From contig NC_086371.1 of assembly GCF_036324505.1 (NCBI RefSeq), forward strand, positions 461,001 through 525,000: DNA of 64,000 nt. Direction: 5' to 3'. The notes below the pieces were generated by a model. The model had not been told where the DNA came from. It ran no database searches and saw nothing but the letters and a program-made list of their open reading frames with translations. Shown here piece by piece: positions 50,338 through 61,205 of this stretch (position 1 is its first letter; each line of letters starts with the position of its first letter). The translations under genes and the position numbers were made by a program. The stretch is from Eleginops maclovinus (Eukaryota; Chordata; Actinopteri; Perciformes; Eleginopidae).

Positions 50338-51958
50338 AGTCCGGTAGTAGTCTGAGTAGTCCGGTAGTAGTCTGAGTAGTCCGGTAGTAGTCTGAGTAGT
50401 CCGGTAGTAGTCCGGTAGTAGTCCGGTAGTAGTCTGAGTAGTCCGGTAGTAGTCTGAGTAGTCCGGTAGTAGTCCGGTAGTAGTCCGGTAGTAGTCCGGT
50501 AGTAGTCTGAGTAGTCCGGTAGTAGTCCGGTAGTAGTCCGGTAGTAGTCCGGTAGTAGTCCGGTAGTAGTCCGGTAGTAGTCTGAGTAGTCCGGTAGTAG
50601 TCCGGTAGTAGTCCGGTAGTAGTCTGAGTAGTCCGGTAGTAGTCCGGTAGTAGTCCGGTAGTAGTCCGGTAGTAGTCCGGTAGTAGTCCGGTAGTAGTCT
50701 GAGTAGTCCGGTAGTAGTCCGGTAGTAGTCCGGTAGTAGTCTGAGTAGTCCGGTAGTAGTCCGGTAGTAGTCCGGTAGTAGTCTGAGTAGTCCGGTAGTA
50801 GTCCGGTAGTAGTCTGAGTAGTCCGGTAGTAGTCTGAGTAGTCCGGCAGTAGTTTGAGTAGTCCGGTAGTAGTCCGGTAGTAGTCTGAGTAGTCCGGTTG
50901 TAGTCTGAGTAGTCCGGTAGTAGTCTGAGTAGTCCGGTAGTAGTTTGAGTAGTCCGGTAGTAGTTTGAGTAGTCCGGTAGTAGTTTGAGTAGTCCGGTAG
51001 TAGTCCGGTAGTAGTCTGAGTAGTCCGGTAGTAGTCTGAGTAGTCCGGTAGTAGTCTGAGTAGTCCGGTAGTAGTCCGGTAGTAGTCTGAGTAGTCCGGT
51101 AGTAGTCTGAGTAGTCCGGTAGTAGTCCGGTAGTAGTCTGAGTAGTCCGGTAGTAGTCCGGTAGTAGTCCGGTAGTAGTCTGAGTAGTCCGGTAGTAGTC
51201 CGGTAGTAGTCCGGTAGTAGTCTGAGTAGTCCGGTAGTAGTCCGGTAGTAGTCCGGTAGTAGTCCGGTAGTAGTCTGAGTAGTCCGGTAGTAGTCCGGTA
51301 GTAGTCTGAGTAGTCCGGTAGTAGTCTGAGTAGTCCGGTAGTAGTCCGTTAGTAGTCTGGTAGTAGTCTGAGTAGTCCGGTAGTAGTCAGGTAGTAGTCT
51401 GAGTAGTCCGGTAGTAGTCTGAGTAGTCCGGTAGTAGTCCGATAGTAGTCTGAGTAGTCCGGTAGTAGTCTGAGTAGTCCGGTAGTAGTCCGTTAGTAGT
51501 CTGGTAGTAGTCTGAGTAGTCCGGTAGTAGTCAGGTAGTAGTCTGGTAGTAGTCTGAGTAGTCCGGTAGTAGTCAGGTAGTAGTCTGGTAGTAGTCTGAG
51601 TAGTCCGGTAGTAGTCAGGTAGTAGTCTGGTAGTAGTCTGAGTAGTCCGGTAGTAGTCTGAGTAGTCTGGTAGTAGTCTGGTAGTAGTCCAGTAGTAGTC
51701 CGGTAGTAGTCTGAGTAGTCCGGTAGTAGTCTGGTATTAGTCTGAGTAGTCCGGTAGTAGTCTGAGTAGTCTGAGTAGTCCGGTAGTAGTCTGAGTAGTC
51801 TGAGTAGTCCGGTAGTAGTCTGGTATTAGTCTGAGTAGTCCGGTAGTAGTCTGAGTAGTCTGAGTAGTCCGGTAGTAGTCTGAGTAGTCTGAGTAGTCCG
51901 GTAGTAGTCTGAGTAGTCCGGTAGTAGTCTGAGTAGTCTGAGTAGTCCGGTAGAAGTC
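50338..51958 (+). repeat. AGTAGTCCGGT minisatellite, 1.6 kb
   Basis: An 11-bp unit (TCCGGTAGTAG) interspersed with a 20-bp unit (TCCGGTAGTAGTCTGAGTAG). Variants with TCAGG, TCTGG, TTTGAG and GGTATTAG cluster in the right half. Higher-order blocks are visible at 51,500-51,650. Confidence 0.95.
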
Positions 51959-52310
51959 TGGCGTGTCAGGACTTGCGACCCTCTGGTTCCCACGCCAGGT
52001 CCCTGCTGCTGCCCCTCATCGTTAGGAATCAACATATCTTATTGTTTTGAGCAGCATGGTAACAGGATCTGCTGCTGAGGTCAGCAGTCTGTACTTTCAG
52101 AGAAATCTGCTTCAGTTTGGAATAATAAGCGGTTAGATCCTTGGTCCAATTGCTTCTCCTTTTTTTAACTCCTCAGGTTTAATGTTATGGAGGGCCAAGG
52201 GTCTGTGTGTAATGTCAGACAGTTGTGCGTTGATGCTGCAGATGTCATCAGATCATAAACCCTCCTCATGGATGCAGATTAAAGCTTTAAAATCGATCAG
52301 GAACGTTGCG
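51959..52310. other. intergenic, no gene seen
   Basis: No exon recognised. Confidence 0.5.
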
Positions 52311-52317
52311 GTTTGAG

Positions 52318-52945
52318 GAACACAGTCCATCTCCAAACTGTCAACACAGTATCCCCATCTACCCCCCTCCCTACGAACCCCCCCTCCGTGATGTGTTTAC
52401 CTGCTGCAGAGCGATCTCCTCTCCTCAGCTCCTCCGCCAACAGCTCCATCAGTGCCTGTAATCTGTGGAGGTTTGGACCAGATTCCTGCTGGATTCGGTT
52501 CTGCTGATGTATTTCTTTGACAGCTGGAGACTTCCTGGTTTCTGTAACTCCTTTCATTTCCCTTTAATGCTTTTATTCTGAAAAACAACTTTGTGTCTCT
52601 GCAGTGACAAAATGAGCCTGAAGAACTCTGACTGATTCTCATTTAGGTTTGAGGAAGACAGACTGTCAACATGATATCCCCATCCACCCTCCTCCGTATG
52701 AACCTCCTCAGCTCCATCAGTACCTGTGATCTATGGAGGTCTGGACCAGATTCCAGATGGATGTTGGAAAAGTTTGGACGTCTGAACAGAGAAAATCGTA
52801 TGTCAATCCTGCGGCCTTCAGTCCGGTTCGGCTGATTTAGTCTGTATTTGTTCGACAGCTGGAGACTTCCTGGCTTCTGTAATTCCTTTCATTGCTTTTT
52901 TAATGCTTGTATTCTGAAAATCAGAATTGTTTCACCTCGGTGAGT
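52318..52945. repeat. tandem duplication of an about 300-bp segment
   Basis: Collinear blocks in 52,318-52,600 and 52,660-52,945: ACTGTCAACA..GTATCCCCATC, AGCTCCATCAGT.CCTGT, GGACCAGATTCC, GGTTC.GCTGAT, GACAGCTGGAGACTTCCTGG, TTCTGTAA.TCCTTTCATT and AATGCTT.TATTCTGAAAA. The copies are diverged by indels, so the duplication is old. Confidence 0.85.
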
Positions 52946-53142
52946 ATTAAATCTTGTAAATGTAAGATAGTTTTCTCATAAATTGGAGGCATTTCTCACT
53001 GCTTTGAATTGTGAGGATTGGATATGTTCGGACAGGTTTATTTAGGAAAGTTATCTATAACTTGAAGATATGAAATACACAATATTGAACATTTTTATCT
53101 GGTTGAAGTGAGATAAATCAAACTGCACAGAAAGACACTGAA

Positions 53143-53162
53143 CCCCCCCCCCCCCCCCCCCC
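53143..53162. repeat. poly-C tract
   Basis: About 20 consecutive C residues, just beyond the inferred EBF mRNA end. Confidence 0.95.
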
Positions 53163-53189
53163 ACAGTGAGACACGGTGCAACTGCAGGT

Positions 53190-56100
53190 TCAAGCCAAAT
53201 GTAATCTTTATTAGACTGTTTCTGTACAAAAAGCACTGGATCACAGGAAAATAAACCAGGAAAACATGCATCTATTTACAGCATGGCCAGAGACAGAGGA
53301 GCGGGGGGTGGCCCCCGTCTGTAATCTAAAGACATTAATAATTAAACATTGTGCTTTGATATACTTTGATGATATATTTCATATTTCACAAAGACGCAGT
53401 ACCTCTGCCCGCGTTCACATTGAAGAAAAACATCGAAGGGAAAACCAGGACGGTGAGGAGGACTTTCTACAACTGGGACCGAAAATGAGGTGATCATCAT
53501 CACAGCGAGGACACGCTCGAGAGGACGGAGGCTCCGAGGTGCTCACCGTTAAATTTCTCAGAGGGGTTTCCTGAAGACGCCGGACAGATTCAGTTTGCAT
53601 AAAGTCAAAAATATGATCCGTCTAAAGTTCAGAGATCCAGACGATCTTTTTGATCTCCAGCGATGGAAGAGGACTTTCTTTCAGCATGACTCGCTTTCTG
53701 ATCCTTCATACCCAGAGACAGAGAGAGTCCTGAAACCGAACCATGGGAGTTCTGAAGGATAGATTTAGCTCGATCTCTAATCTGTGGCAGATTTCTGTGA
53801 GTAAAGATGACGTAACTACGAGTCTAAGTTTGTAATTAAAAAGACCATTTCTTCTTATTTGAGTCCAGAAAGGATGGGATCAATGGAGCGTCGTCTGATC
53901 TAAAATACGCACGTCGCAGAATAAGGAGATTTGGCTTTTCGTACCAAAGTCGTTATTGTAGCATTTTTCGTACGTTTGTTTAGATGCTGCCATGAGGAAA
54001 TGTTTTAATCGTAATGTGATTTTAAGAGGCTGAATGATGATTATGTGCTGTGGAAGTATTTGTTTTTATTCATGTTCCTGACGGTCTCGTGCATTATCCG
54101 CCCGGTTTAGTTGTAGTACCTCTCTGCGTCGTTAGACGGCGCTGTTTACCTTTTTAAAGGTAATCGTTTAGAAAGCTAACCGCTAACGAGCTGTTTTCCA
54201 GTTTCAGGTCGGCGCTGATGATGCAAACATTTTTTTTGGGGGGGGGGGTAACCTGAGGGACAAACGGTGCAAACAAAAGTAAAAATTCTCTCAGTTTCAC
54301 TGGAAACGCGAGGAATACGAGGAGAAATAAAACGTACGATAACCGCTGCCGAACTGAAGCTTAGTCGAACAAACAGGAAGGTTTGTGTCGTCGATCGCAG
54401 GGCATCGACTTCATCTTCCGGTACAGAACAGGAACACAGTTGCATAAGTAATTCCGGATCGGTGGAAGTTTCCTTGAGATCCAAAAACTGTTTTTCGGAT
54501 AAAATCTGCCTGTTTTTAAAACCGTACGATCATTCTCACCAACAAACACAAAGACCAGGATCGGGTCTGAATATCAAGATAAAATATGGTCTTCTAAACA
54601 CCGAAACCCAACGTAAGAGTGGAGGATTATTATAAGCTTCTGAAATATAAAAACTTCACATGACGAGGATCTCAGAAAACAAACCAACATATCGGTGCAT
54701 ATCGTTCTAGCTTTCTGTTTTTTTGTAACTTTTAGCTTGTTTCTCTTTTTTGCTAAGATGCATTGCTCTTATTAAGTGCCCCAACAGAAAATAGTGCATT
54801 AAGAAATAACCATGATTATACATTTCACAATAATACACAAAGGACGAGATAACCAGGGGGACGAATGATGCGTTTACAAAAAGTTAAATATCGGAAAAAG
54901 CGTTTTTTATACAAAAGTGATGAAAGCCTTTTTTTAACGTCCTGCTTTCAAAAACAGGGTGACTGTCGAGGCGTCGCTTTAGTTTTTACAAAAGGGTTAA
55001 TTCCTCTCACTTGTTCACTCTTTTTACAATATCTAAAAGGTATTAAGACATCAAATGTGTTTACAGATATATTTGAGACTATCGTTCAGGCCTAAATCAC
55101 AAAAGGAACTCCCCGAAAACAAACTCCTTTTATAAATACATATAAAATAAGAACACAATCAGAAGAAATACAAGAGGATCTGAATGTGAGTAAAACTGCT
55201 GCAAGCTTCTCTGCTTTAAATCTACCACACCGCCAAAAACAGAACTATTGTACGGAGTATTTTAAATGACAGAAACACAAAGGAAGGAAACGATAAACCG
55301 TTAGAGAGACCTTTGTTCTTCTCTGCAGGAAACTGTCTTCAGTTCAGAACGGTTCTGCAGCTTCCTGCTTTTTTTGGGATATGAGACGCTGTTAAAAGCT
55401 ATGGTACAGAGAGGAGACGTCTTTAAAGAGTCGGGAGATTTCTGATTGGAGATCTGGAAACCGTCTGACGGCTTTCTCCAGATCTGAAAATAATAAAAAA
55501 GAGAGTAGAATTTTTCCTGGTTTCAGATTCAGAATCCACCGAGAGCTTCTGAGAAACGATCACAGATAAAATGTGCTTTTTAAATTAGAGACAATTAGAA
55601 ATTTGCTTTGAAAAAACTTGATAATAAAGTCAGCAATAATATAACGTTGACTGCTCGCTCAACGTTCATTTGGAGACATCTCATTAAGAATTTCTGAGAA
55701 TTTCTGAAACATTTTGAGACTTTTTGCTCTTCAACGATACTTTTCCTTTATTCAAACCAACGCTTCGACTGTTTCCGTTGAAGTGACTGTATTTCCTCTC
55801 CTTGTTTAAAGGTGTTCTGACTTATTTTTCTTCCAGTCACGGAGCATTACACTTTTAACTATTGTTGGAAGCAGCCTTGGTGGATAATCGGCTCAAATGT
55901 GTACCGGCCCTTTAAATGGATTCTTATTAACCAATGAGATGGTAGCGATCAGAAGCTGTCGGTGAATCTACTTCCTGTCTCACAGTGTCTCAAACTCTGA
56001 GACCTGTTCAGACTTCTCAAGTCACACTGACACACAACATGTAACCCCCCCACACACACACACACTCAAATATCTCTGAGACCACCTGTCACATTTTAAC

Positions 56101-56272
56101 GTCCAATGACTGGGCTCCGTTCCGAGCACGACGGCAGGAAATTCATTTCAAACGTTCTTCTTCTTCAGCTGTAGTCCGGGGGAGGATGGGACGATTCTTT
56201 GTGGTGTTTCAGGAGACGGGATGGGGGAGCCATCAGTGCTGGGTGGGGGGGGGGTCTGATGGAGGGTCCTCC
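53190..56272 (-). other. ebf: probable long 3' UTR of the EBF gene
   Basis: Directly after the stop codon, about 3 kb of AT-rich, nearly microsatellite-free sequence, unlike the repeat-packed DNA on either side (one poly-T/poly-G run at 54,231-54,249). Vertebrate EBF transcripts carry long 3' UTRs, which fits. No long coding frame exists on either strand. The end is inferred from the AATAAA at 53,207; the UTR could be shorter. Confidence 0.55.
53207..53212 (-). terminator. ebf: polyadenylation signal AATAAA (candidate)
   Basis: Plus-strand TTTATT reads AATAAA on the minus strand, followed in minus direction by a GT-containing stretch (CACCGTGTCTCACTGTGG). It lies where long non-repetitive sequence gives way to repeats, so it is the best candidate for the distal mRNA end. 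Other AATAAA copies exist on this strand further upstream (for example near 54,064). Confidence 0.45.
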
Positions 56273-56304
56273 TCACATGGGGGGTACAATGAGACCTGCC
56301 ATGG
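56273..56304 (-). CDS. ebf: EBF/COE transcription factor, terminal coding exon
   Basis: Acceptor TTGCAG (56,310-56,305), then CC completing a split Ala codon and AMAGLIVPPM followed by TGA (56,275-56,273). The ending LIVPPM is the characteristic C-terminus of vertebrate EBF proteins. The reading frame agrees with the phase-1 donor of the upstream exon. The intron is only 446 bp and contains dispersed-repeat DR1 and a short CA tract. Confidence 0.9.
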
Positions 56305-56394
56305 CTGCAAACACACACGCACACGCACACACACACACACACTTTAATAATAGTTCAACTCTACATATCAATATCTATATCAAAAATACATCTG

Positions 56395-56545
56395 TTGTGA
56401 TTGGTCAACCGCCAAGAGATGTCCCGCCCCTTAGCCTATCACGCACAATGTGTTGGAGCGCTAGCCAATAGGATCGCGAGTGTTACACAGTGATGTTCTG
56501 GAAGTAAAGGAGTCCAATGGAGGCGTTTCAGGCATGGGGGGGGAG
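56395..56545 (-). repeat. dispersed repeat DR1, copy 3 (in EBF last intron)
   Basis: TTGTGATTGGTCAACC, GAGATGTCCCGCCCCTTAG, TGTTGGAGCGCTAGCCAATA and GTCCAATGGAGGCGTTTCAG in the same order and strand as copy 1 at 9.4 kb. Confidence 0.8.
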
Positions 56546-56750
56546 GGTTTAACTGGATTGCATAAGACATTGATGCATTATTATGGGATGTACCATCAAT
56601 ACTTAAGATGGAAACAAAAGCAGTGTTTTTATTTTCTGAAGTTATGGATCAACTTTGAGCTCGAGTGTTTTAGCTTTTCAAAATAAGAGCTTATTAAGCA
56701 GGGTGGGGGGGGTGCTGGGTGGGGGTGAGGGTTGGGGGGGGGATGCTCAC

Positions 56751-56879
56751 CCTGGAGGTTGCTGCCATTGTTGGAGGTGCAGGTGGGGGGCGGGGAGGTC
56801 TGAGGCCTGACGACGGGGGCGAAGGCGCTCTTCTGTTTGACTGCAGAAACCATATGCACAGGAGAGAATGAGAGAGGGC
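56751..56879 (-). CDS. ebf: EBF/COE transcription factor, penultimate coding exon
   Basis: 129 nt, phase 1 to phase 1. Acceptor CCCCCTGTAG precedes 56,879; donor CAGG|GTGAGC follows 56,751. It encodes [20 protein letters not shown], then [20 protein letters not shown] and Q: the serine/proline/threonine-rich C-terminal transactivation region of EBF proteins. [16 protein letters not shown] is near-invariant in the family. Compared with EBF1/EBF3 as I remember them, the roughly 20-residue stretch starting IVPSSP before SFSP is missing: either lost or in an exon I could not find. An internal TTTCTGCAG near 56,842 could be an alternative acceptor. Confidence 0.92.
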
Positions 56880-57097
56880 CTACAGGGGGAGAGAGACAGG
56901 AAGTGAGGCGGGGGGGAAGAGGGAGGCAGGTGAGTGACTGGGGGGTGAAGCATGCAGGGGGGGGGCCGAGACGTCTGCAGGAACACACAAACAAGCTGCC
57001 AAAGTTGATCCATAACTTTGAAGGACTTTTATTTTGAAAAACCAACCTGATCCAACCTGAGAGCAGCAGCAGGTTCATCACACACTCAGCAGAGGTG

Positions 57098-57098
57098 T

Positions 57099-57175
<77 letters not shown>
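57098..57175. repeat. (TG)n microsatellite
   Basis: About 39 TG units with one A interruption at the left, in the EBF intron. Confidence 0.95.
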
Positions 57176-57176
<1 letters not shown>

Positions 57177-57193
57177 TTTCTGATTCTACTTAA

Positions 57194-57852
57194 AGGGACG
57201 GTGCAGCGTTTCCCTCCTCTCCTCTTTCTCTCTGAGGCGTTCAGGTGCCGAGTGGGGTTAGCTTGGCTTAGCATAAAGACTGGAAACAGAGGGAAACTGC
57301 TAGCATGGCTCCGCTCAGAGTGCAGAAATACATCGACAAACATAAAACCTCTGATAAAAAGTGTGTTTTGAGGTACAACAGCACGATGACATTACAGATA
57401 ATGATATTTCTAAAAGTCTTAAAGTATCTTAATCATATTTATGAAATGATATGTACGTTCTTCACTCTTTCTGTACTCCACATGTATTTCTATTTCTCTT
57501 AATATGTGTATGATATGCACCAAACACAAAACATACCTGCCAATAAATCAGACTTTTCTGTATTTATTCTGGCATTTTTTGATATATTTTAATGAGAACT
57601 AGGAAGAGTCCACTTGTTGATGAGGACCATGAGATATGACTGAAAGCTCCAGCACTTTGAGGTGCAAAAGACTCAAATAAAAATCATTCTGTAAGGTTTA
57701 GCCAGTTACAAAGAGTACAAGTTTTATTCTGGAATTCAGTTTAACTCATGCTAGCAGTTTCCCTCCACTTCCATTCTTTATGCTAAGCTAAGCTAATCCC
57801 GCCCTGAGAGAAACAGCAGAGGAGGGTATCCAGAAAGTGTTGCACTGTCCCT
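57194..57852. mobile_element. 659-bp MITE-like element with about 115-bp inverted ends, TTAA sites
   Basis: The left end AGGGACGGTGCA and the reverse complement of the right end AGGGACAGTGCA are followed on both sides by matching GGTTAGCTTGGCTTAGCATA / GATTAGCTTAGCTTAGCATA and GAGGGAAACTGCTAGCATG blocks, giving inverted ends of about 115 bp. Both sides are flanked by TTAA (57,190-57,193 and 57,853-57,856), the target preferred by piggyBac and Kolobok elements. The AT-rich interior has no transposase. It lies in the intron between EBF exons at 56.9 and 59.9 kb. Confidence 0.8.
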
Positions 57853-57888
57853 TTAAGAGCTCCCCGTGTTTATGGACCCCAGTTTGTG

Positions 57889-58407
57889 TAAAGACTGGAG
57901 GACAGTGTGTGTGAACGTGTGTGTGTACAGACCGGAGGACAGTGTGTGTGAACGTGTGTGTGTACAGACCGGAGGACAGTGTGTGTGAACGTGTGTGTGT
58001 ACAGACCGGAGGACAGTGTGTGTGAACGTGTGTGTGTACAGACCGGAGGACAGTGTGTGTGAACGTGTGTGTTTAAACACTGGAGGACAGTGTGTGTGAA
58101 CGTGTGTGTGTACAGACCGGAGGACAGTGTGTGTGAACGTGTGTGTTTAAACACTGGAGGACAGTGTGTGTGAACGTGTGTGTGTACAGACCGGAGGACA
58201 GTGTGTGTGAACGTGTGTGTGTACAGACCGGAGGACAGTGTGTGTGAACGTGTGTGTGTACAGACCGGAGGACAGTGTGTTTGAACGTGTGTGTGTACAG
58301 ACTGGAGGACAGTGTGTGTAAACGTGTGTGTGTACAGACTGGAGGACAGTGTGTGTACAGACTGGAGGACAGTGTGTGTGAACGTGTGTGTTTAAACACT
58401 GGAGGAT
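57889..58407 (+). repeat. 37-bp minisatellite, about 14 copies (EBF intron)
   Basis: Unit TACAGACCGGAGGACAGTGT + GTGTGAACGTGTGTGTG with TTTAAACACTGG and ACTGG variants; it starts 33 bp after the TTAA element. Minus-strand TRSHTLSSGLYTH frames are artefacts. Confidence 0.95.
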
Positions 58408-59869
58408 GTAAATGTGATTTATCGCCTCGTGCCAGCGGAGCCTCTTCTTCCTGTCCTCAGAGCTCCTCTGTGCAGATACTGATGTTGATGTTGTTTATCC
58501 ACAATGCCTCCAAAACTGACCTCCGACCCTCTCAGCAGAGCCTCTGGGGATGATTAGGATGAACTTTGGGTCGGTTTTAAGGTTTTAGGGGAATCAAAAC
58601 TGCCCATTTTTACTTCACTAAAATCCAAAACCTCTCCTAAACTCTCCAAATCTGACAAGCCATTTCAAACTGATTTCAGATTCTTACGGCCCACAGCGTG
58701 AGGAGGTGAGGGTGTCAGTGGATTAGAGGAGGAGTGAGAGGTGAGGAAGAGGTGAGGAAGAAGAGGAGAACAATGCACTGCTGTTGGGGGGGGAGCTGCA
58801 TCTTTTGTTTCCTGGCCAGCCTCGAACACATCACCTGGCACCGTCTGAGTTTCTAAACGAGTTGCTCTGAGACTCAGGCTTTGATTCAGAAGCCAAAACC
58901 AAACACCCCCCCCCCCCCCCGGGCCTCAGTCAACACAAGCACACACACCTGCTCCTCCACAGGTCCGAGGAGGAGTTTCAGACTGAAGCGTCCCCTGACT
59001 TACAGACTGAGTTCTATGAGCTGCACCTGAACGCCTCGTATGGAGCCGGTTTAATATAATGACACCCTGAGACAGGACGCTGCAGACTCAAATGACCGAC
59101 TCAGCTGCTTCCATCTCTCATTGTAAACATGAAGCTGACCCCTGACTCCTCTCAGTCCCCAACATCACCTGACTCTCAGTCCTTTGCTGCTCACTGTGTG
59201 TATTGTGGAAGTGTATTATTTGTCTCTGTAACTTCCTGACTCTGGCTTCTTCTGTTCTTCATCAGACTGAAGCGTGTCGGTGTCAGGTAATTATCTTATG
59301 GATGTCAGGGTTTTAATCAGTATGCGTGATGTCCCCCCCCCCCCTGTCCACCATGTGATGTAAAGTAAATCCCTGGGTTTCCTCCCCTGATTCTCAGTGT
59401 GAAGGTTTCTGTAAGTCTTGGTCAGATTCCTGAACTACGTGTTGGTGCAGGTCGTCCGTCCGCCCAGCGGGAGTTAGATTGATTCTGTTGAATGCTTTAA
59501 CTCTCCATTAAATAAGAGAGTATTGAGAAAGAAGTCCAGACTTTTGAGAATGAAAGTCAAAATTCTGACCAAAAATTCAGGTTTCTGGGATTTTCTGAAA
59601 TAATCTGAATTTGATATTTTCATGAAACGTCCACATTTTTGGGATGTTGAGATTGTCAGGAGAGTCAGGAGTTTGAGGAAACTACAGTCTACTTGGAGGT
59701 TTGGTGTAAACTTTCTGGGCTCATGTCTCAGCAGAAGGCGATCATCGTGGAGTTCCTCCCCAGTGTGTTTGGTGTGAGACGACCTGCTGCTGCTCTCAGA
59801 CCGACCAGCTCTGGGTTTAGACTGGTTTAAAGTTGAGATCTGGGTTTATGGGTTGAAAGTTGGACTCAC
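58408..59869. other. EBF intron sequence
   Basis: Searched on the minus strand for a phase-1 exon encoding an IVPSSP-like segment; none was seen. Poly-C runs occur at 58,906-58,920 and 59,333-59,344. A degenerate AT-rich repeat of the GAATGAAAGTCAAAATTCTGA type lies at 59,520-59,660. Confidence 0.5.
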
Positions 59870-60049
59870 TTGCGTAAGCAGAGTTGGTGGATCCGTTGAG
59901 GAAGCTGGGGGACCCCGGGACCCCCAGGTTGGTCATGCCGGCCCCGTACCCGTTCATGGAGGACGTGATGGTGTTGTAGTTGGACTGCTGAGGCGTGGAG
60001 CTGGGCACGTAGCCGCGGGGGGAGACGCTGTTCGAGTTACGGGAGTAAC
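59870..60049 (-). CDS. ebf: EBF/COE transcription factor, internal exon
   Basis: 180 nt, phase 1 to phase 1. Acceptor CTCCCCCAG precedes 60,049; donor A|GTGAGT follows 59,870. It encodes [40 protein letters not shown] and [20 protein letters not shown], the EBF C-terminal Ser/Thr/Pro-rich region just after the HLH-proximal exons. Residues are mixed between paralogues as I recall them: [20 protein letters not shown] and LGVPGSP look EBF2/EBF3-like, while the next exon looks EBF1-like, so the paralogue is left open. Confidence 0.93.
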
Positions 60050-60589
60050 CTGGGGGAGGAAACACGTGTTAGTTCATGTAATGAGGGGAGGGGCGCGGGA
60101 TGGAAAAGCATTAAAGGGAGACATTGAGCAAAGTGAAACCTTACTGCACAGGATACACCGGGCTGAGCAGACAGGAGCTGGGTTTAAGAGCCAATAACAA
60201 CAGCTCTTAAAACACCTGCCGTTTGATACTTTGGGAAGTTTCCACAGAAACGTCACAGTGAAGTACAGCCTAAGGTTTGAAGAGGAACGTTGTGTTGATT
60301 TCACTCTAATGTTTAATGGCTCTACTTTCACTGCAAACACAAGAAAAGGTTTCCGTGTTATCCTTTAAAAGGACACATCTCTAGGAGCTACTTTAAAGAC
60401 TTCTAAATATGCAGTGCACACTCCTGCAAAATCTGTTTTCAATGACTGCAAAGAAAGGAGGCGTGAACTCCAGAGGTAAATCATTTTGAATGATGTGAAC
60501 GTCTGACTGTTTGAGATTCTCTACGGCAATCACCGAACTAAATTATAGAATTCTGAGACATTATACTCATACTTTTACTCCTTTGATTA

Positions 60590-60725
60590 CTTCTGGAGCA
60601 CAGTGACATCACTACGGAACACTGTCCTCCGCTCCTATTGGCTAGCGCTCCAAATCATTGGACGTGACAGGCTGAGGGGAGGGACATCTCTAAGCGGTTA
60701 ACCAATCAGAGCAGAGCGGAACTCT
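60590..60725 (+). repeat. dispersed repeat DR1, copy 4 (EBF intron)
   Basis: CAGTGACATCACTACGGAAC, CTATTGGCTAGCGCTCC, GACGTGACAGGCTGAGG, GGGACATCTCTAAGCGGTTA and ACCAATCAGAGCAGAG, collinear with the 16.8-kb copy. Confidence 0.8.
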
Positions 60726-61180
60726 TTAAAGTGCTGTGTGTATTGAATGTGTATTCTGCAGCAGGACCCCCGCCCTCCCCGCTGTGACCTCAGCAGTGAC
60801 ATCATCACAAACTTTTCCTCCCTCACCTCTCCTCTACACTTACCTTAACACCCCCCCCCCTTATCCAGCATGCATTGAATACCGATGTTCTCAGCGGGAC
60901 CTTTGCCCCCCCCTCAGAGGCTCCCTGTTCCCACCGAGAAATGAGTCGAGCCAACACTCTGCCAAGTAGCACATTACACCCCCCCCCTCACTTAAAATAC
61001 CTCCCTCCCTCGTCCACTTTCCCCCATTTCCTGGTTTGGGCCAACGCAATTCCCAGGCGGAGCTGATGGAGCGCTGCCCGGCGATGGGAAACACATGTGG
61101 AGGAAAAACTGAGCGAGAAGTGAGAGTCACGACTGTTCAGTGATAAAGAAAACCCTAACACACAGAGACACTGTTTCTCA

Positions 61181-61205
61181 GTGTGTGTGTGTGTGTGTGT
61201 GTGTA
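61181..61205. repeat. short (TG)n microsatellite
   Basis: 12 TG units in the EBF intron. The surrounding 60,730-62,500 has no exon that I recognise. Confidence 0.9.

Noticed and set aside
56160..56195. Minus-strand translation containing IVPSSP, resembling the missing EBF segment
   Set aside because: It lies downstream of the stop codon, in the wrong order for the transcript and without a proper acceptor; treated as coincidence within the 3' UTR.
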